Part shown: positions 43,381 through 52,975 of the stretch, one piece after another
How the letters are laid out: each line of letters begins with the position of its first letter
Position numbering within the stretch: position 1 is the stretch's first letter
Assembly (NCBI RefSeq): GCF_015482585.1
Contig: NZ_CP049742.1
Span: 2,201,001-2,265,000 of the forward strand
Source of the DNA: Mangrovibacillus cuniculi
Lineage (GTDB): Bacteria; Bacillota; Bacilli; Bacillales; R1DC41
Direction of reading: 5' to 3'
Length of the DNA: 64,000 nucleotides
The notes under the pieces: generated by a model
What the model was told of the DNA's origin: nothing
Databases searched by the model: none
What the model saw: only the letters and a program-made list of their open reading frames with translations
Position numbers and translations under genes: made by a program

Positions 43381-45744
43381 ATGATAGAAATGCTGAAAAA
43401 AGTGCTCCCTTCATCTGATCAACGTACACTAAAACGCTATTCCAAATTAGTAGAAGAGATTAATGCAAAAGAGTCTTATTTTACTAGTTTGACTGATGAA
43501 GAACTGCGAGCTAAAACGTCTGAATATAAAGATTTATTAAAAGATACATCTATTAATAATATACGTGTCGATGCTTTCGCTACTGTTCGAGAGGCTGCAA
43601 AACGTGTCTTAGGAATGAGACATTATGATGTACAGCTAATTGGTGGACTAGCATTACTTGAAGGAAACATTGCTGAGATGGCGACTGGGGAAGGAAAAAC
43701 ACTTGTAGCTTCCTTACCAAGTTACGTTCGTGCATTAGAAGGCAAGGGAGTTCACGTTATAACGGTAAACGAATACTTGGCTAAGCGTGACTTTGAGATG
43801 ATTGGTCAAATTCATCGTTTTCTAGGGCTTGAAGTTGGTCTAAATGTTTCAATGATGCAACCGCATGAAAAATTACAAGCGTATCAAGCTGACATTACAT
43901 ACGGAGTTGGTACTGAGTTTGGTTTCGACTTCCTTCGTGACCACATGGTGAAAGGGGAATCTGAACAAGTTCAGCGCCCTCATTACTATGCCATTATTGA
44001 TGAAGTAGATAGTGTGTTAGTTGATGAAGCTAAGACGCCATTAATTATTGCTGGTAAAATGAGCTTGAACCCTGGATTGTCCAACATTTGTGCATCAGTT
44101 ATTAAACAATTTAAGGATGATGTAGATTATTTACATGATCCAGAGACGAAAACTGTCCATTTTACAGACGATGGAATCAGTAAAATTGAAGCTATATTCT
44201 CTGTAGATAACTTATACGATTTAGAACATCAAACTCTTTTCCATTATATGAATCAAGCATTAAAAGCGATGGTTCTTTTCCATAGAGATGTAGATTATAT
44301 TGTGAAAGAAGGAAAAGTGGGACTAGTAGACATGTTTACTGGCCGTATCATGGAAGGTCGCAGCTTGAGTGATGGTTTGCACCAAGCAATTGAAGCAAAA
44401 GAAGGCCTTGAGTTGACTGACGAAAATAAACAACAAGCTTCTGTAACTGTCCAAAACTACTTCCGTAAATACGAATTACTTTCTGGAATGACTGGTACAG
44501 CGAAAACAGAAGAAAAAGAGTTCAATCAAGTTTACGGAATGCAGGTGGTACAAATCCCACCGAACAAACCAAGAAAACGTGTGGACCAGACGGATGTCGT
44601 TTACGATACAATTGAAGAAAAATACCTTGCTGTAGCAAAGGAAGTTGCTTCTCGCCATGCTCTTGGTCAACCAGTTTTAGTAGGAACTACTTCTATTTTA
44701 CAGTCAGAAGAAGTAGCAAGATTCTTACGTAAAGAAGGAATTACTTTCGAACTGTTGAATGCGAAGAGCGTAGAAAATGAAGTTCGGTTAATTTCTTTAG
44801 CTGGTCAAAAAGGACAAGTAACAATTGCAACCAATATGGCTGGGCGTGGTACGGATATCATGCTTGGCGAGGGAGTTTCAGATCTTGGTGGTCTACATGT
44901 TATTGGTACAGAGCGCCATGAAAGTCGCCGTATCGATAATCAGTTAAAAGGACGCTCTGGTCGTCAAGGAGATCCAGGTTCGACACAATTCTTCCTTTCT
45001 TTAGACGATGATATTATGAAACGTTTTGGTTTAGACGACCGTGAAAAGCTTCGTAAATCTATGAAAAAAGATGCTAACGGAAAAGTGGAGTCGAAGAATG
45101 TCCTGGATATTTTTGATCGAGTGCAACGTATCTGCGAAGGAAGTAACTACTCTATTCGTGAGTATACGTTGAAGCTAGATGATGTAGTGGATGAGCAACG
45201 GAAAGTAATGTACTCTATTCGTGATCGATTACTTTATGAAGACCAGGTAATGGAAGTAATTAAGCAACTTACTCGTGATATTGGTGGCCATTACTTAGAT
45301 ACTCTTGGTGAAATAGAAGATTGGGAAGACGTACCTGTGGAGCAAATCTTGACTAAGGTAAATCGCGTGTTGCTATCCCCAATTACAGATGAAGAAGTTG
45401 TAACAGTTTCTTCTATTAAAGAGTTTGAAGGAATGATCCAAACTAAATTTGACGAGATGACTACTCGATTAGTAGAACTTTCTCAATCCAATGGTGATTG
45501 GTTACAAGCAGTACGCATCCAGATGATTAGCATTTTTGATCGTCAATGGGTTACTCACTTAGAAAGAATGAATCGACTAAAAGAAGGAATTGGGTTAAGA
45601 AGTTATGGACAAGAAGACCCTATTCGCATGTATCAGAAGGAAGGTTTAGAAATTTTCACAGACACTTTCTTAAACTTTAAACAAGAAGCACTAATGCTAA
45701 CACACATTGCACTTCAATCTTTTGAAGAAGCAAAATCTGAATAA
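43381..45744 (+). CDS. secA2: Accessory Sec translocase ATPase SecA2
   Basis: A 787-aa SecA paralogue, about 50 residues shorter than SecA1 and ending without the cysteine-rich zinc-binding tail, as SecA2 proteins do. Walker A GEGKT is at residues 103-107 (EMATGEGKTLVAS); DEVDSVLVDEAKTPLI and [15 protein letters not shown] are intact, so it should be an active ATPase. AAGGAGA precedes the start. With the following SLAP gene it forms the S-layer export pair seen in some Bacillus, moving SLH proteins through SecYEG. No SecY2 was seen in the window. Confidence 0.96.
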   Translation: MIEMLKKVLPSSDQRTLKRYSKLVEEINAKESYFTSLTDEELRAKTSEYKDLLKDTSINNIRVDAFATVREAAKRVLGMRHYDVQLIGGLALLEGNIAEMATGEGKTLVASLPSYVRALEGKGVHVITVNEYLAKRDFEMIGQIHRFLGLEVGLNVSMMQPHEKLQAYQADITYGVGTEFGFDFLRDHMVKGESEQVQRPHYYAIIDEVDSVLVDEAKTPLIIAGKMSLNPGLSNICASVIKQFKDDVDYLHDPETKTVHFTDDGISKIEAIFSVDNLYDLEHQTLFHYMNQALKAMVLFHRDVDYIVKEGKVGLVDMFTGRIMEGRSLSDGLHQAIEAKEGLELTDENKQQASVTVQNYFRKYELLSGMTGTAKTEEKEFNQVYGMQVVQIPPNKPRKRVDQTDVVYDTIEEKYLAVAKEVASRHALGQPVLVGTTSILQSEEVARFLRKEGITFELLNAKSVENEVRLISLAGQKGQVTIATNMAGRGTDIMLGEGVSDLGGLHVIGTERHESRRIDNQLKGRSGRQGDPGSTQFFLSLDDDIMKRFGLDDREKLRKSMKKDANGKVESKNVLDIFDRVQRICEGSNYSIREYTLKLDDVVDEQRKVMYSIRDRLLYEDQVMEVIKQLTRDIGGHYLDTLGEIEDWEDVPVEQILTKVNRVLLSPITDEEVVTVSSIKEFEGMIQTKFDEMTTRLVELSQSNGDWLQAVRIQMISIFDRQWVTHLERMNRLKEGIGLRSYGQEDPIRMYQKEGLEIFTDTFLNFKQEALMLTHIALQSFEEAKSE

Positions 45745-45762
45745 ATTTAAAGGAGAGATTCG

Positions 45763-46659
45763 ATGGCTTTCTTTACTCGTAAGAAAAAACAAGCACAAGA
45801 TACAACTGTAGAAGCAAACGAATTACTATCTCATGAAATTGATCGCTCAGATTCAGAAGATACGGTTAAACCGGAACTCTCCATTCACCCTGAGTGGAAA
45901 ATTCCAACAGAGCAAATGTATGTTTATCGTTTTTTAAATAACCAGTGTCCTCCATTAAAAGCTAACCAACTTTCTTTATCAGGTATCGAATGGAATTGGA
46001 ACGAACGTGGTCAATTAGTTGTCACAGGCTTTATTCGTAACACTATCAATAAACCTATTGCTTTTCCTAACCTAGTAATCTTGTTGCTATCAGAGAACGA
46101 CGAGTTACTTGCACGCCAAGAATTCGATATGCGTCCACTTGGGGAAGTTCCTGCGGTTAGCAGTCGCCCTTGGAACTTTGCTTTTAATCGTGAGAATGTT
46201 AATACGATGGAGCTACCGAAAGAAAACTGGAAACTAGCATTCGAACTGAAGCGAAAACATCAGTTAGAACTAGATGAGTCTTGGGAGAAAGCTTTACCAG
46301 AAGAGAACTTAGCTCAACTTCGTGATGCTTTTGAGAAAATGGATCCGCCTAAGCCGGGTGAAATTAACTTCATGGGACTTCAGGCACAATTTACGCAAGA
46401 TGAAGATTTAGCTATTTCTGTTTTAATCCGTAATGGCACACAGAAAAATATTAAATTAGAAAAACTTCCATTAGTAGTAGAAGATTCAGCTGGTGATGTA
46501 GTAGCAGAGGGTGGATTTAAGCTTGAAAACCTTGAAATCAGTGCAAATACAAGTAAACCTTGGACTTTTGTATTCCCGCAAGCAATAATTCAGAAGCCAG
46601 ATGCAGATCTGACTCGTTGGAAGTGCTATCCTAAGCAAGCTAAGGAATCACAGGATTAA
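45763..46659 (+). CDS. Accessory Sec S-layer assembly protein (SLAP)
   Basis: A 298-aa cytoplasmic protein of the family that accompanies SecA2 in S-layer-bearing Bacillus and is needed for efficient S-layer protein secretion. It has two related beta-rich domains, each with the pattern NQLSLSGIEWNWNERGQLVVTGFIRN / INFMGLQAQFTQDEDLAISVLIRN followed by S(R/K)PW(N/T)F(A/V)F. It starts MAFFTRKKKQ with a charged tail and has no signal peptide. It lies 18 nt after secA2 with AAGGAGAG as ribosome-binding site; a terminator ends the two-gene operon. Confidence 0.93.
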   Translation: MAFFTRKKKQAQDTTVEANELLSHEIDRSDSEDTVKPELSIHPEWKIPTEQMYVYRFLNNQCPPLKANQLSLSGIEWNWNERGQLVVTGFIRNTINKPIAFPNLVILLLSENDELLARQEFDMRPLGEVPAVSSRPWNFAFNRENVNTMELPKENWKLAFELKRKHQLELDESWEKALPEENLAQLRDAFEKMDPPKPGEINFMGLQAQFTQDEDLAISVLIRNGTQKNIKLEKLPLVVEDSAGDVVAEGGFKLENLEISANTSKPWTFVFPQAIIQKPDADLTRWKCYPKQAKESQD

Positions 46660-46676
46660 GTTTATATGTTTGTTGC

Positions 46677-46706
46677 GCCAAGAGATGCTGATCTCTTGGC
46701 TTTTTG
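46677..46706 (+). terminator. Terminator of secA2-SLAP operon
   Basis: GCCAAGAGA pairs with TCTCTTGGC around a 6-nt loop, then TTTTTG. Confidence 0.93.
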
Positions 46707-46728
46707 TGTAGATAGGATGAGAATCTAG

Positions 46729-46816
46729 CTCTTCTTCTTTACCTCCGGGCTATGACAAGCTCTCTCTCCTACCTAATCTCCTCTTCTTCTTTTCCTCCAG
46801 GCAATGACAGTTGGAT
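46729..46816. repeat. Tandem pair F, one and a half 52-bp units
   Basis: CTCTTCTTCTTT and CTCTTCTTCTTT recur at 46729 and 46781, CCTCCGGGC/CCTCCAGGC and ATGACA (46752, 46804) follow with the same 52-bp shift. Its GGGCTATGACAAGCTCTCTC part resembles the cores of pairs E and G. Confidence 0.8.
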
Positions 46817-46903
46817 TTACAATAACATTTACAAACTACCATTTCGAAAGCAGCAGATAAACATTTAACACAACTATCCCATTACAAAATTTACAACACC
46901 TTC

Positions 46904-46950
46904 ACAATTCGACGAAATTCTTTACAAAATTTCGACAATAGATATATACA
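46904..46950 (+). promoter_or_regulatory. Promoter and dyad operator of the SLH nucleotidase gene
   Basis: TTTACA (46921-46926) with TATATA (46943-46948, 16 nt) or TATACA (18 nt). The -35 lies between inverted arms CGAAAT and ATTTCG, a possible repressor site. Confidence 0.5.
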
Positions 46951-47015
46951 AGCTACAAAGAAGATTGGTAGACTAAGAGTGTTGAAAAAATTGGACGACA
47001 AAAGGAGACTGTAAA

Positions 47016-49196
47016 ATGCTAAACAAAACGAAAAAGATTGCTAGCATTACTTTGGCATCTGCACTAACAATTAGTGGAATTGCACTACCTACTTTCTCAT
47101 CTCCTGCTAATGCAGCGGAGGAAAACATTAAAGTTCAACTTCTTAGCGTAAATGACTTACATGGAAATGTAGACTATCGTTCTACTGCTGATTTAGATGG
47201 TGACGGTGAGCGTGAAGCGGCTATCGCTGGTATGAGCTACCTCGCAGCTCACTGGAAACAAAGAGAAGCAGAGAACACAAACACAATAAAGCTTCATGCT
47301 GGAGATATGATTGGTGGATCTCCTCTAATCGTTTCCTCCTTACAAGATGAACCTGTTATCGAAATGATGGAAGCTCTTGGAATGGACGTTGGAGTTGCGG
47401 GTAACCATGAATTTGACGAAGGTATTGAAGAGTTAAAGCGTATGATTAATGGCGGAGAGCACCCACAAGGTAAAGGAACACCAGGTTATGATGGTCAAAA
47501 CTTCCCTCTTCTTGGTGCAAACGTTTATGATAAATCTACTGATGAACTAGTTCTTGACCCTTATCATATTGAAGAAGTAGAGGGCCAGAAGATTGGGTTT
47601 ATCGGTGTTGTTACTACTGCAACTCCAAACATGGTTATTAAAACTGGAAACGAAAACTTAGATGTTCGTGATGAAGTTGAAGCAATCAACAAATATACTG
47701 CAGAACTGAAAGATCAAGGGGTTCGTGCCATCGTCGTACTTGCTCACAATCCTGCTGAACAAAACATGGAAACTGGTGAAATAACTGGTGAAGTAGCTGA
47801 CTTTGCTAATGAAGTAGACGACGAAGTAGATATTTTCTTCGCTGGTCACAACCATAAAATTGTAAATGGTGAAGTAGATGGAAAATTAATCGTGCAAGCA
47901 TTCGAATATTCTAAAATGTTCGCAGATGTAGACATCGAGATTGATCCTTCTACTGGCGATATTGTTAAGAAGGAAGCACAAATAGTTTACAACACTCGTG
48001 ATATTGGTGAAGATCCTGAGGTTGGATCTATTTTGAAGGGTTACAAAGATCGCGTTGCAGAAATTGAAGCTGAAGTTGTTGGAGAGAATGCTTCAGACTA
48101 TCCCGCGCTTCGTTACCCTAAAGTTGGCGTTGTATCTGACCACCCAGTTGGAAACTTAATTGCAGATGCACAGCGCATTATGACTGGTGCAGATATTGCG
48201 TTAATGAACGGAGGAGGAATCCGTGACGGTCTTAATGCTGGAGAAATTACTGTAGGGGAAATTTACTCTATTCAACCTTTCGCTAATGAAATGCGTACTA
48301 TTGAAATTTCTGGTGCTTCTCTACGTGAGATCATGAATAACCAAATTTCATCTTATGGATTAGACTATTCTATTTCTGGTTTCCGTTATACGTATACGTA
48401 CGATGAAGTTAATAAAACTGGTGAGATTGTAGATCTTTTGCTTCCAACCGGACAACCTTTAGATGAAACAAAGACGTATACTGTAGCAATGAATAACTAC
48501 ATGTTAGGTGCAGATATTTCAGAAGAAATGTTACTGAGCGAGCCTGTAGTTGGTGCAATTGATGCAACTGTACTAATGGATTATATTAAAAAACAAGAAG
48601 GACCAATTAACGCGAAAGCTGAAGGTCGTATTACTCGCGTTAAAGATTCTTCCTTCACTGATGTAGCAAAAACTAGCTGGTTTAATCCTTATGTATGGTA
48701 CCTAAATGAGAAGGAAATCGTTGCTGGTACATCTGCAACAACTTATTCTCCTAATCAAAAAGTAACTCGTGAGCAATTCGCTTCTCTAGTTACGCGCTCT
48801 TTAGGACTAGAAGAAACTGCTGAGCTTCCTTTCACTGACTTATCAGGTGTTTCAGAAACAATGAAATCGGAGCTTGCTGCTGCGTACAAAGCCGGTATTG
48901 TAGCCGGAAAGACTACTACTACTTTTGCACCAAAAGCAGAAATTACTCGTGCTGAAATGGTAACGATGTTAATGCGTGCTTATGAAGTCAAGACTGGTGC
49001 TGCTTATGAAGGTTCTGCAGATATGATGTTTGATGACATTGTTTCCCTAAATACAGAAATGAAAGCTGCGGTAGAAGCTGCTGCTGATCTAGGATATGTA
49101 GTTGGTAATGGTACATCTTTCCGTCCAGCTGACTCTTCTACTCGTGCAGAAGCAGCTCGCGTTCTAGCTATGTTCCTACATTCTCAAGAGCAATAA
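47016..49196 (+). CDS. SLH-anchored 5'-nucleotidase
   Basis: A 726-aa secreted metallophosphatase held to the wall. The signal peptide ends near residue 33 (SPANAAEEN). The metallophosphatase domain shows LLSVNDLHGN, HAGDMIGGS, GNHEFDEG, LAHNP and FFAGHNHK. The 5'-nucleotidase C-terminal domain has GNLIADAQRIMTGADIALMNGGGIRDG. Three SLH domains fill about residues 545-726 (SPNQKVTREQFASLV, APKAEITRAEMVTML, RPADSSTRAEAARVL). It probably scavenges phosphate and nucleosides at the surface. Paralogue of the SLH-less enzyme at 13637. First gene after secA2-SLAP, a likely export client. Confidence 0.95.
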   Translation: MLNKTKKIASITLASALTISGIALPTFSSPANAAEENIKVQLLSVNDLHGNVDYRSTADLDGDGEREAAIAGMSYLAAHWKQREAENTNTIKLHAGDMIGGSPLIVSSLQDEPVIEMMEALGMDVGVAGNHEFDEGIEELKRMINGGEHPQGKGTPGYDGQNFPLLGANVYDKSTDELVLDPYHIEEVEGQKIGFIGVVTTATPNMVIKTGNENLDVRDEVEAINKYTAELKDQGVRAIVVLAHNPAEQNMETGEITGEVADFANEVDDEVDIFFAGHNHKIVNGEVDGKLIVQAFEYSKMFADVDIEIDPSTGDIVKKEAQIVYNTRDIGEDPEVGSILKGYKDRVAEIEAEVVGENASDYPALRYPKVGVVSDHPVGNLIADAQRIMTGADIALMNGGGIRDGLNAGEITVGEIYSIQPFANEMRTIEISGASLREIMNNQISSYGLDYSISGFRYTYTYDEVNKTGEIVDLLLPTGQPLDETKTYTVAMNNYMLGADISEEMLLSEPVVGAIDATVLMDYIKKQEGPINAKAEGRITRVKDSSFTDVAKTSWFNPYVWYLNEKEIVAGTSATTYSPNQKVTREQFASLVTRSLGLEETAELPFTDLSGVSETMKSELAAAYKAGIVAGKTTTTFAPKAEITRAEMVTMLMRAYEVKTGAAYEGSADMMFDDIVSLNTEMKAAVEAAADLGYVVGNGTSFRPADSSTRAEAARVLAMFLHSQEQ

Positions 49197-49209
49197 TATA
49201 GAACTAATG

Positions 49210-49244
49210 ACCCTTTTTGGCGAATTGCCAAGGAGGGTTTTTTG
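49210..49244 (+). terminator. Terminator of the SLH nucleotidase gene
   Basis: CCCTTTTTGGC pairs with GCCAAGGAGGG around GAATT, followed by TTTTTTG. Confidence 0.9.
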
Positions 49245-49292
49245 TTTTTAAAACGGTCTGTGCTATACTCTTCCTCAGTAAGGAGGATTATT

Positions 49293-50441
49293 ATGCAGCA
49301 AAAACGTCAAAGTTTAGATCCAGTGCAGCTTGCGAGAGCATTCGCTATGATTGCTGTCTTATTGGTACATTCATCGTCCACTGGAGCTACTAGTCTTACA
49401 CCTGATTCCATCCTATTACCAATCTATACATTCTTCGGTTCTGCTGGAAAACTCGGTACACCTACCTTCATTATGTTAAGTGCATTTGTTTTGTTTTATA
49501 ATTATTATCCAAGACCACTAGACCGACAGTTAATAGCAAGATTTTATTCAAAACGACTACTATATATCTTGTTACCATATGTGGTGTTTTCCACTTTTTA
49601 CTTCGTACTGAATAATCGTTTATTTTCGACTAGCCTAATCGATCAAATGTTAGTGAACGATTATGTAAATGATTTATTGTACGGAAAAGCACATCCACAC
49701 TTATATTTCGTATTTATTAGTGTTCAACTTTACTTGCTATTTCCTTTTATCATGTTAGCAATAAAAAAATACTCCTACCTCCGAAAAAACGCTTGGTGGA
49801 TAGGAATTATACTACAGTGGATTTGGGTTATTGCTAATAAGAATTACTTTCAAATTGAAATGAAAGGCTCCATTTCTCTTTCCTATTTTTCTTACTACTT
49901 CGTTGGGGCTTACTTAGGAATCTATTATGAAGACATTCTCCGTCAATTTAAAGATGATAAAAAAAGACAAACATATGTCACCTCTCTTCTAACAGCAGTC
50001 TTTGCATTTATGGCTTTGTATGTAGGATATATGTATATGATTAGTTTAGGGCTTGAGGGAGAAATAATTGAGGCCGTTCCATCTATTGTTTATTCTTACT
50101 TATATGAATTCTCTTGGGCAAACTACACTTTGTTAGCAGGATTAACACTATTCTTACTAGCACATTGGTTAAACAATAAATTTACAATCAAGACAAAAAG
50201 ATTCTTTATGGAGTTAGGCGCAACTTCTTTTGGCATCTACTTAATTCACCCTGCCTTACTGTTAGTTATGCGAACGTATTTACCAGATACTACACCATTA
50301 ATATTTAATATTTGGCAGGTAATCACTTTCTTGGTAGTAGGATTTGGAAGCTGGATCATTGTTAGAGTGATATATTTCATAACTCCTTATTATTGGGTAC
50401 TATTCGGAAAAATGTCTGGACCAAAATATAATAAAAGGTAA
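49293..50441 (+). CDS. Membrane acyltransferase (acyltransferase family 3)
   Basis: A 382-aa protein with about ten membrane helices of the family that transfers acetyl or acyl groups across the membrane onto sugars. The N-terminal signature is LDPVQLARAFAMIAVLLVHSSS with the catalytic histidine in LLVHSS; the late segment GATSFGIYLIHPALLLVMR is also typical. There is no SGNH domain. The start is the ATG at 49293 with AAGGAGG upstream; the longer frame begins inside the terminator. It may O-acetylate the secondary wall polysaccharide or peptidoglycan, judging from neighbours only. Confidence 0.88.
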   Translation: MQQKRQSLDPVQLARAFAMIAVLLVHSSSTGATSLTPDSILLPIYTFFGSAGKLGTPTFIMLSAFVLFYNYYPRPLDRQLIARFYSKRLLYILLPYVVFSTFYFVLNNRLFSTSLIDQMLVNDYVNDLLYGKAHPHLYFVFISVQLYLLFPFIMLAIKKYSYLRKNAWWIGIILQWIWVIANKNYFQIEMKGSISLSYFSYYFVGAYLGIYYEDILRQFKDDKKRQTYVTSLLTAVFAFMALYVGYMYMISLGLEGEIIEAVPSIVYSYLYEFSWANYTLLAGLTLFLLAHWLNNKFTIKTKRFFMELGATSFGIYLIHPALLLVMRTYLPDTTPLIFNIWQVITFLVVGFGSWIIVRVIYFITPYYWVLFGKMSGPKYNKR

Positions 50442-50444
50442 AAG

Positions 50445-50480
50445 CAAACCCTCAAATGAACCTATTTGAGGGTTTGTTAT
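50445..50480 (+). terminator. Terminator of the acyltransferase gene
   Basis: CAAACCCTCAAAT pairs perfectly with ATTTGAGGGTTTG across a 6-nt loop. Confidence 0.8.
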
Positions 50481-50578
50481 GTTTTGTGACTTTCGCCTTA
50501 ATTATACAATTATCTCCAAATTATTCTATTATTCTAGTATACTAGAAAATGAGAGTAAAAACGTCGGAGGGATTTATA

Positions 50579-51715
50579 ATGAAAAAATTTTTCTCGAGCA
50601 TGATTGCTGCCTTTTTGTTAGCTGTTCTTGTTCCAAGTATAACAACACATGCCACTTCGTATTTTGGTTATCTTGAAAAGTCGGTTAATCGTTCTTATGT
50701 TCCTTTACGATATATTAGTGAAGAGCTAGGGTATGGAGTTCAATGGAACAGTGCAGAGCAAAGCGTTCTTATTACATCCCCTTCTTCTTCAATTAAACTA
50801 TATGTAGGAAAAGACCAAGCTTTAGCGAATAATAACCTAATTACTATTGATGCTCCACCAACGTTATATAATGGGATTACCTATGTACCAATTCGCGTTA
50901 TTAGTGAAACAATGTCTATTCCAATTCAATGGATACAAGAATCTTCAGAGATACATATTACGACAACCAATGGAAAACTAATTCTGCTTGTACGTGATAA
51001 GTCGTATGCTACTAGACCTTCTTTAAAACATACAACACAAGTGTATACAGTTTTTGACAAGAAAGTGCAAGCTGAGGTAGTGGCGGTAGACTTATTAAAT
51101 CCTAATTTAAAAGTTAAAACTGCTTGGGCAAAAAACCAAAAAGGAACAGTGGATTCTGTAGCTAATATAGCAAAACAACAGAATGCTACTGTTGCTATAA
51201 ACGCATCCTATTTCGATTCCAATACCTCAAGTTCAACATACGGAATCCCTTATGGAGACGTCATAGTAAATGGAGCACATGACAGCAAAGGCTGGACAGA
51301 TCAAGCTTCCATTTACTTTGGTTATGATAAATCTTCTAAAATCCTTCCAGGTTCTGAACTACGTTCATTTGTAAAAAGTAATACTTCCCTAGTTGAATCT
51401 GCTGTACAAGCTGGACCGAGATTGGTGAATAATGGAATCGTAAATATTAATCCACTTGGAGAAGGATTCTCTGATCCACGTATTTTATCCGCAAATGCGG
51501 AAAGAAGTGCTATTGGATTAACCAATGATCACAGATTATTATTAGTAGCTACAACGAATATGACTCTAGGAGAATTAGCTATTCTTATGGAAAAAATCGG
51601 TGCGGTAAACGCAATGAATCTAGATGGTGGAGGTTCAAGCGGATTATTTTACAAAGGTTCATATATTGCTAATCCCGGTCGTCTAGTAAGTAATGCTATA
51701 GTAGTAACAAATTAA
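50579..51715 (+). CDS. Stalk-domain phosphodiester glycosidase (copy 1)
   Basis: A 378-aa secreted protein. After a signal peptide (to about THA, residue 25) comes a copper-amine-oxidase-N-like stalk domain (about residues 30-130; RSYVPLRYISEELGYGVQWNSAEQSVLIT and ITYVPIRVISE). The rest is a phosphodiester glycosidase (NAGPA/DUF2233) domain with VAINASYFDS, VQAGPRLVNNG, RSAIGLTND and NAMNLDGGGSSGLFYKG. Family members remove sugar-1-phosphodiester caps, so wall polymers with sugar phosphate linkages are plausible targets. The start is the ATG at 50579 after CGGAGGG. Close paralogue of the gene at 55097. Confidence 0.9.
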   Translation: MKKFFSSMIAAFLLAVLVPSITTHATSYFGYLEKSVNRSYVPLRYISEELGYGVQWNSAEQSVLITSPSSSIKLYVGKDQALANNNLITIDAPPTLYNGITYVPIRVISETMSIPIQWIQESSEIHITTTNGKLILLVRDKSYATRPSLKHTTQVYTVFDKKVQAEVVAVDLLNPNLKVKTAWAKNQKGTVDSVANIAKQQNATVAINASYFDSNTSSSTYGIPYGDVIVNGAHDSKGWTDQASIYFGYDKSSKILPGSELRSFVKSNTSLVESAVQAGPRLVNNGIVNINPLGEGFSDPRILSANAERSAIGLTNDHRLLLVATTNMTLGELAILMEKIGAVNAMNLDGGGSSGLFYKGSYIANPGRLVSNAIVVTN

Positions 51716-51720
51716 TGAAT

Positions 51721-51745
51721 AGGTGTAGGGAATCCTACGCCTTTT
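51721..51745 (+). terminator. Terminator of glycosidase copy 1
   Basis: GGTGTAGG pairs with CCTACGCC around GAAT, followed by TTTTTC. Confidence 0.8.
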
Positions 51746-51848
51746 TCTATATAATCAAATAAGATAAATTACCATATTTTACACTCTATTGCAAAATGTT
51801 CATATCCTCTATAATAACGTTAGATTACGATTTTAGGAGGAACATGCG

Positions 51849-52919
51849 TTGAAAAAAACGTCTATTATCACTAGCTTCTTAGTTGGAGCAACCATACTTC
51901 TTTCCCCATTTCAAGCTAATGCTGCTGAAAAGACTACTTTGCATTATATGCCGGAAGATGTCTATACAGAGAATGGTGAACACTGGGCATATAAACAAAT
52001 TGATGATTTCGTTAGTGCAGATATTATCGATGGTACTGTTATCTATGAAGATGACTTCCCATATGTGTATGTACGTCCCGATGCTAGTATAACTAGAGCA
52101 GAATTTACTAAAATTCTAGTTTATGCTCTTGATTTAAAACAGAACGGAACAGTTACTACTTTCTCTGATGTAAAGAAAAACTCATGGTATGAAAGCTATG
52201 TTCATATTGCCTACTCACACGGTATCGTTACTGGTTATGACAATGGTACATTTAAGCCAAACGACAAAATCAATCGTGCAGAAATGGCTTCTATGATTCA
52301 TCGTGCATTTAAAGACTCTATTACTTTTCCTGCTGCTGGAACAAAAGCGTTCAGTGACGTAACAAAAGAATTCTGGGCATACAATGACATTACAAAAGTA
52401 GCTGGAGTAGGGATTATTAATGGTTACAATAACGGTACATTTAAACCGAAACAACCAGCTACTCGTGCAGAAGCAATTACTATGATGCACGGTGGTTTAA
52501 ACAAGGAAACAAAAAATCTTCCTACTACAGACGCTTTAATTAAAGTAGTTCATGATTATTTTAGTGAATATAATACCGCAATTAATGCTAAAGATTTCAC
52601 GAGTGCTTACACTGCAGTACAAAAATATAATACAGGTTCTAATTTTTCTTTTGATTTTGAAAACACAGAAATGATTGAGTACTTAGTATCTGACGGAGGA
52701 AATTTCTCTGCAAAGATACTTTCAGGACCAACTTCAAAAGTTACGCAACGTTCAGATCGCTTCGCAAAAGTAGAAGTAACTAACTATACTGTACAAGAAA
52801 CTACTGATGATGGTTATGGTAGTAACTATTCTTTAAAAATGGAGTACGATGGTACTTATTCGTTGAAAAAAATGCCTGATGGTACTTGGAAAATCTACAA
52901 TTATTACTATAACTTTTAA
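51849..52919 (+). CDS. Three-SLH protein with C-terminal NTF2-like domain
   Basis: A 356-aa secreted surface protein. It starts at a TTG: AGGAGG lies 8 nt upstream and the nearby ATG is in another frame. After the signal peptide (to about ANA, residue 25) come three SLH domains (about 40-225; RPDASITRAEFTKILV, GYDNGTFKPNDKINRAEMASMI, GYNNGTFKPKQPATRAEAITMM). The last 125 residues look like an NTF2-like fold (VHDYFSEYNTAINAKDFTSAY to DGTWKIYNYYYNF), similar in plan to the extracellular domain of TcaA-type proteins. No catalytic residues seen; perhaps structural or ligand-binding. Confidence 0.88.
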   Translation: MKKTSIITSFLVGATILLSPFQANAAEKTTLHYMPEDVYTENGEHWAYKQIDDFVSADIIDGTVIYEDDFPYVYVRPDASITRAEFTKILVYALDLKQNGTVTTFSDVKKNSWYESYVHIAYSHGIVTGYDNGTFKPNDKINRAEMASMIHRAFKDSITFPAAGTKAFSDVTKEFWAYNDITKVAGVGIINGYNNGTFKPKQPATRAEAITMMHGGLNKETKNLPTTDALIKVVHDYFSEYNTAINAKDFTSAYTAVQKYNTGSNFSFDFENTEMIEYLVSDGGNFSAKILSGPTSKVTQRSDRFAKVEVTNYTVQETTDDGYGSNYSLKMEYDGTYSLKKMPDGTWKIYNYYYNF

Positions 52920-52920
52920 T

Positions 52921-52961
52921 AAAAAAACGTATTGGCAAAAAAGGCCAATACGTTTTTTTCT
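52921..52961. terminator. Bidirectional terminator
   Basis: AAACGTATTGGC pairs with GCCAATACGTTT around an A-rich loop, with A and T runs on both sides, between two convergent genes. Confidence 0.93.
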
Positions 52962-52975
52962 ATTTGTCTAGTAAA

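Noticed and set aside
51849-52919. The 356-aa SLH protein as the main S-layer protein
   Set aside because: Too small and with an NTF2-like end; S-layer subunits are usually much larger. The main S-layer gene was not identified in the window.
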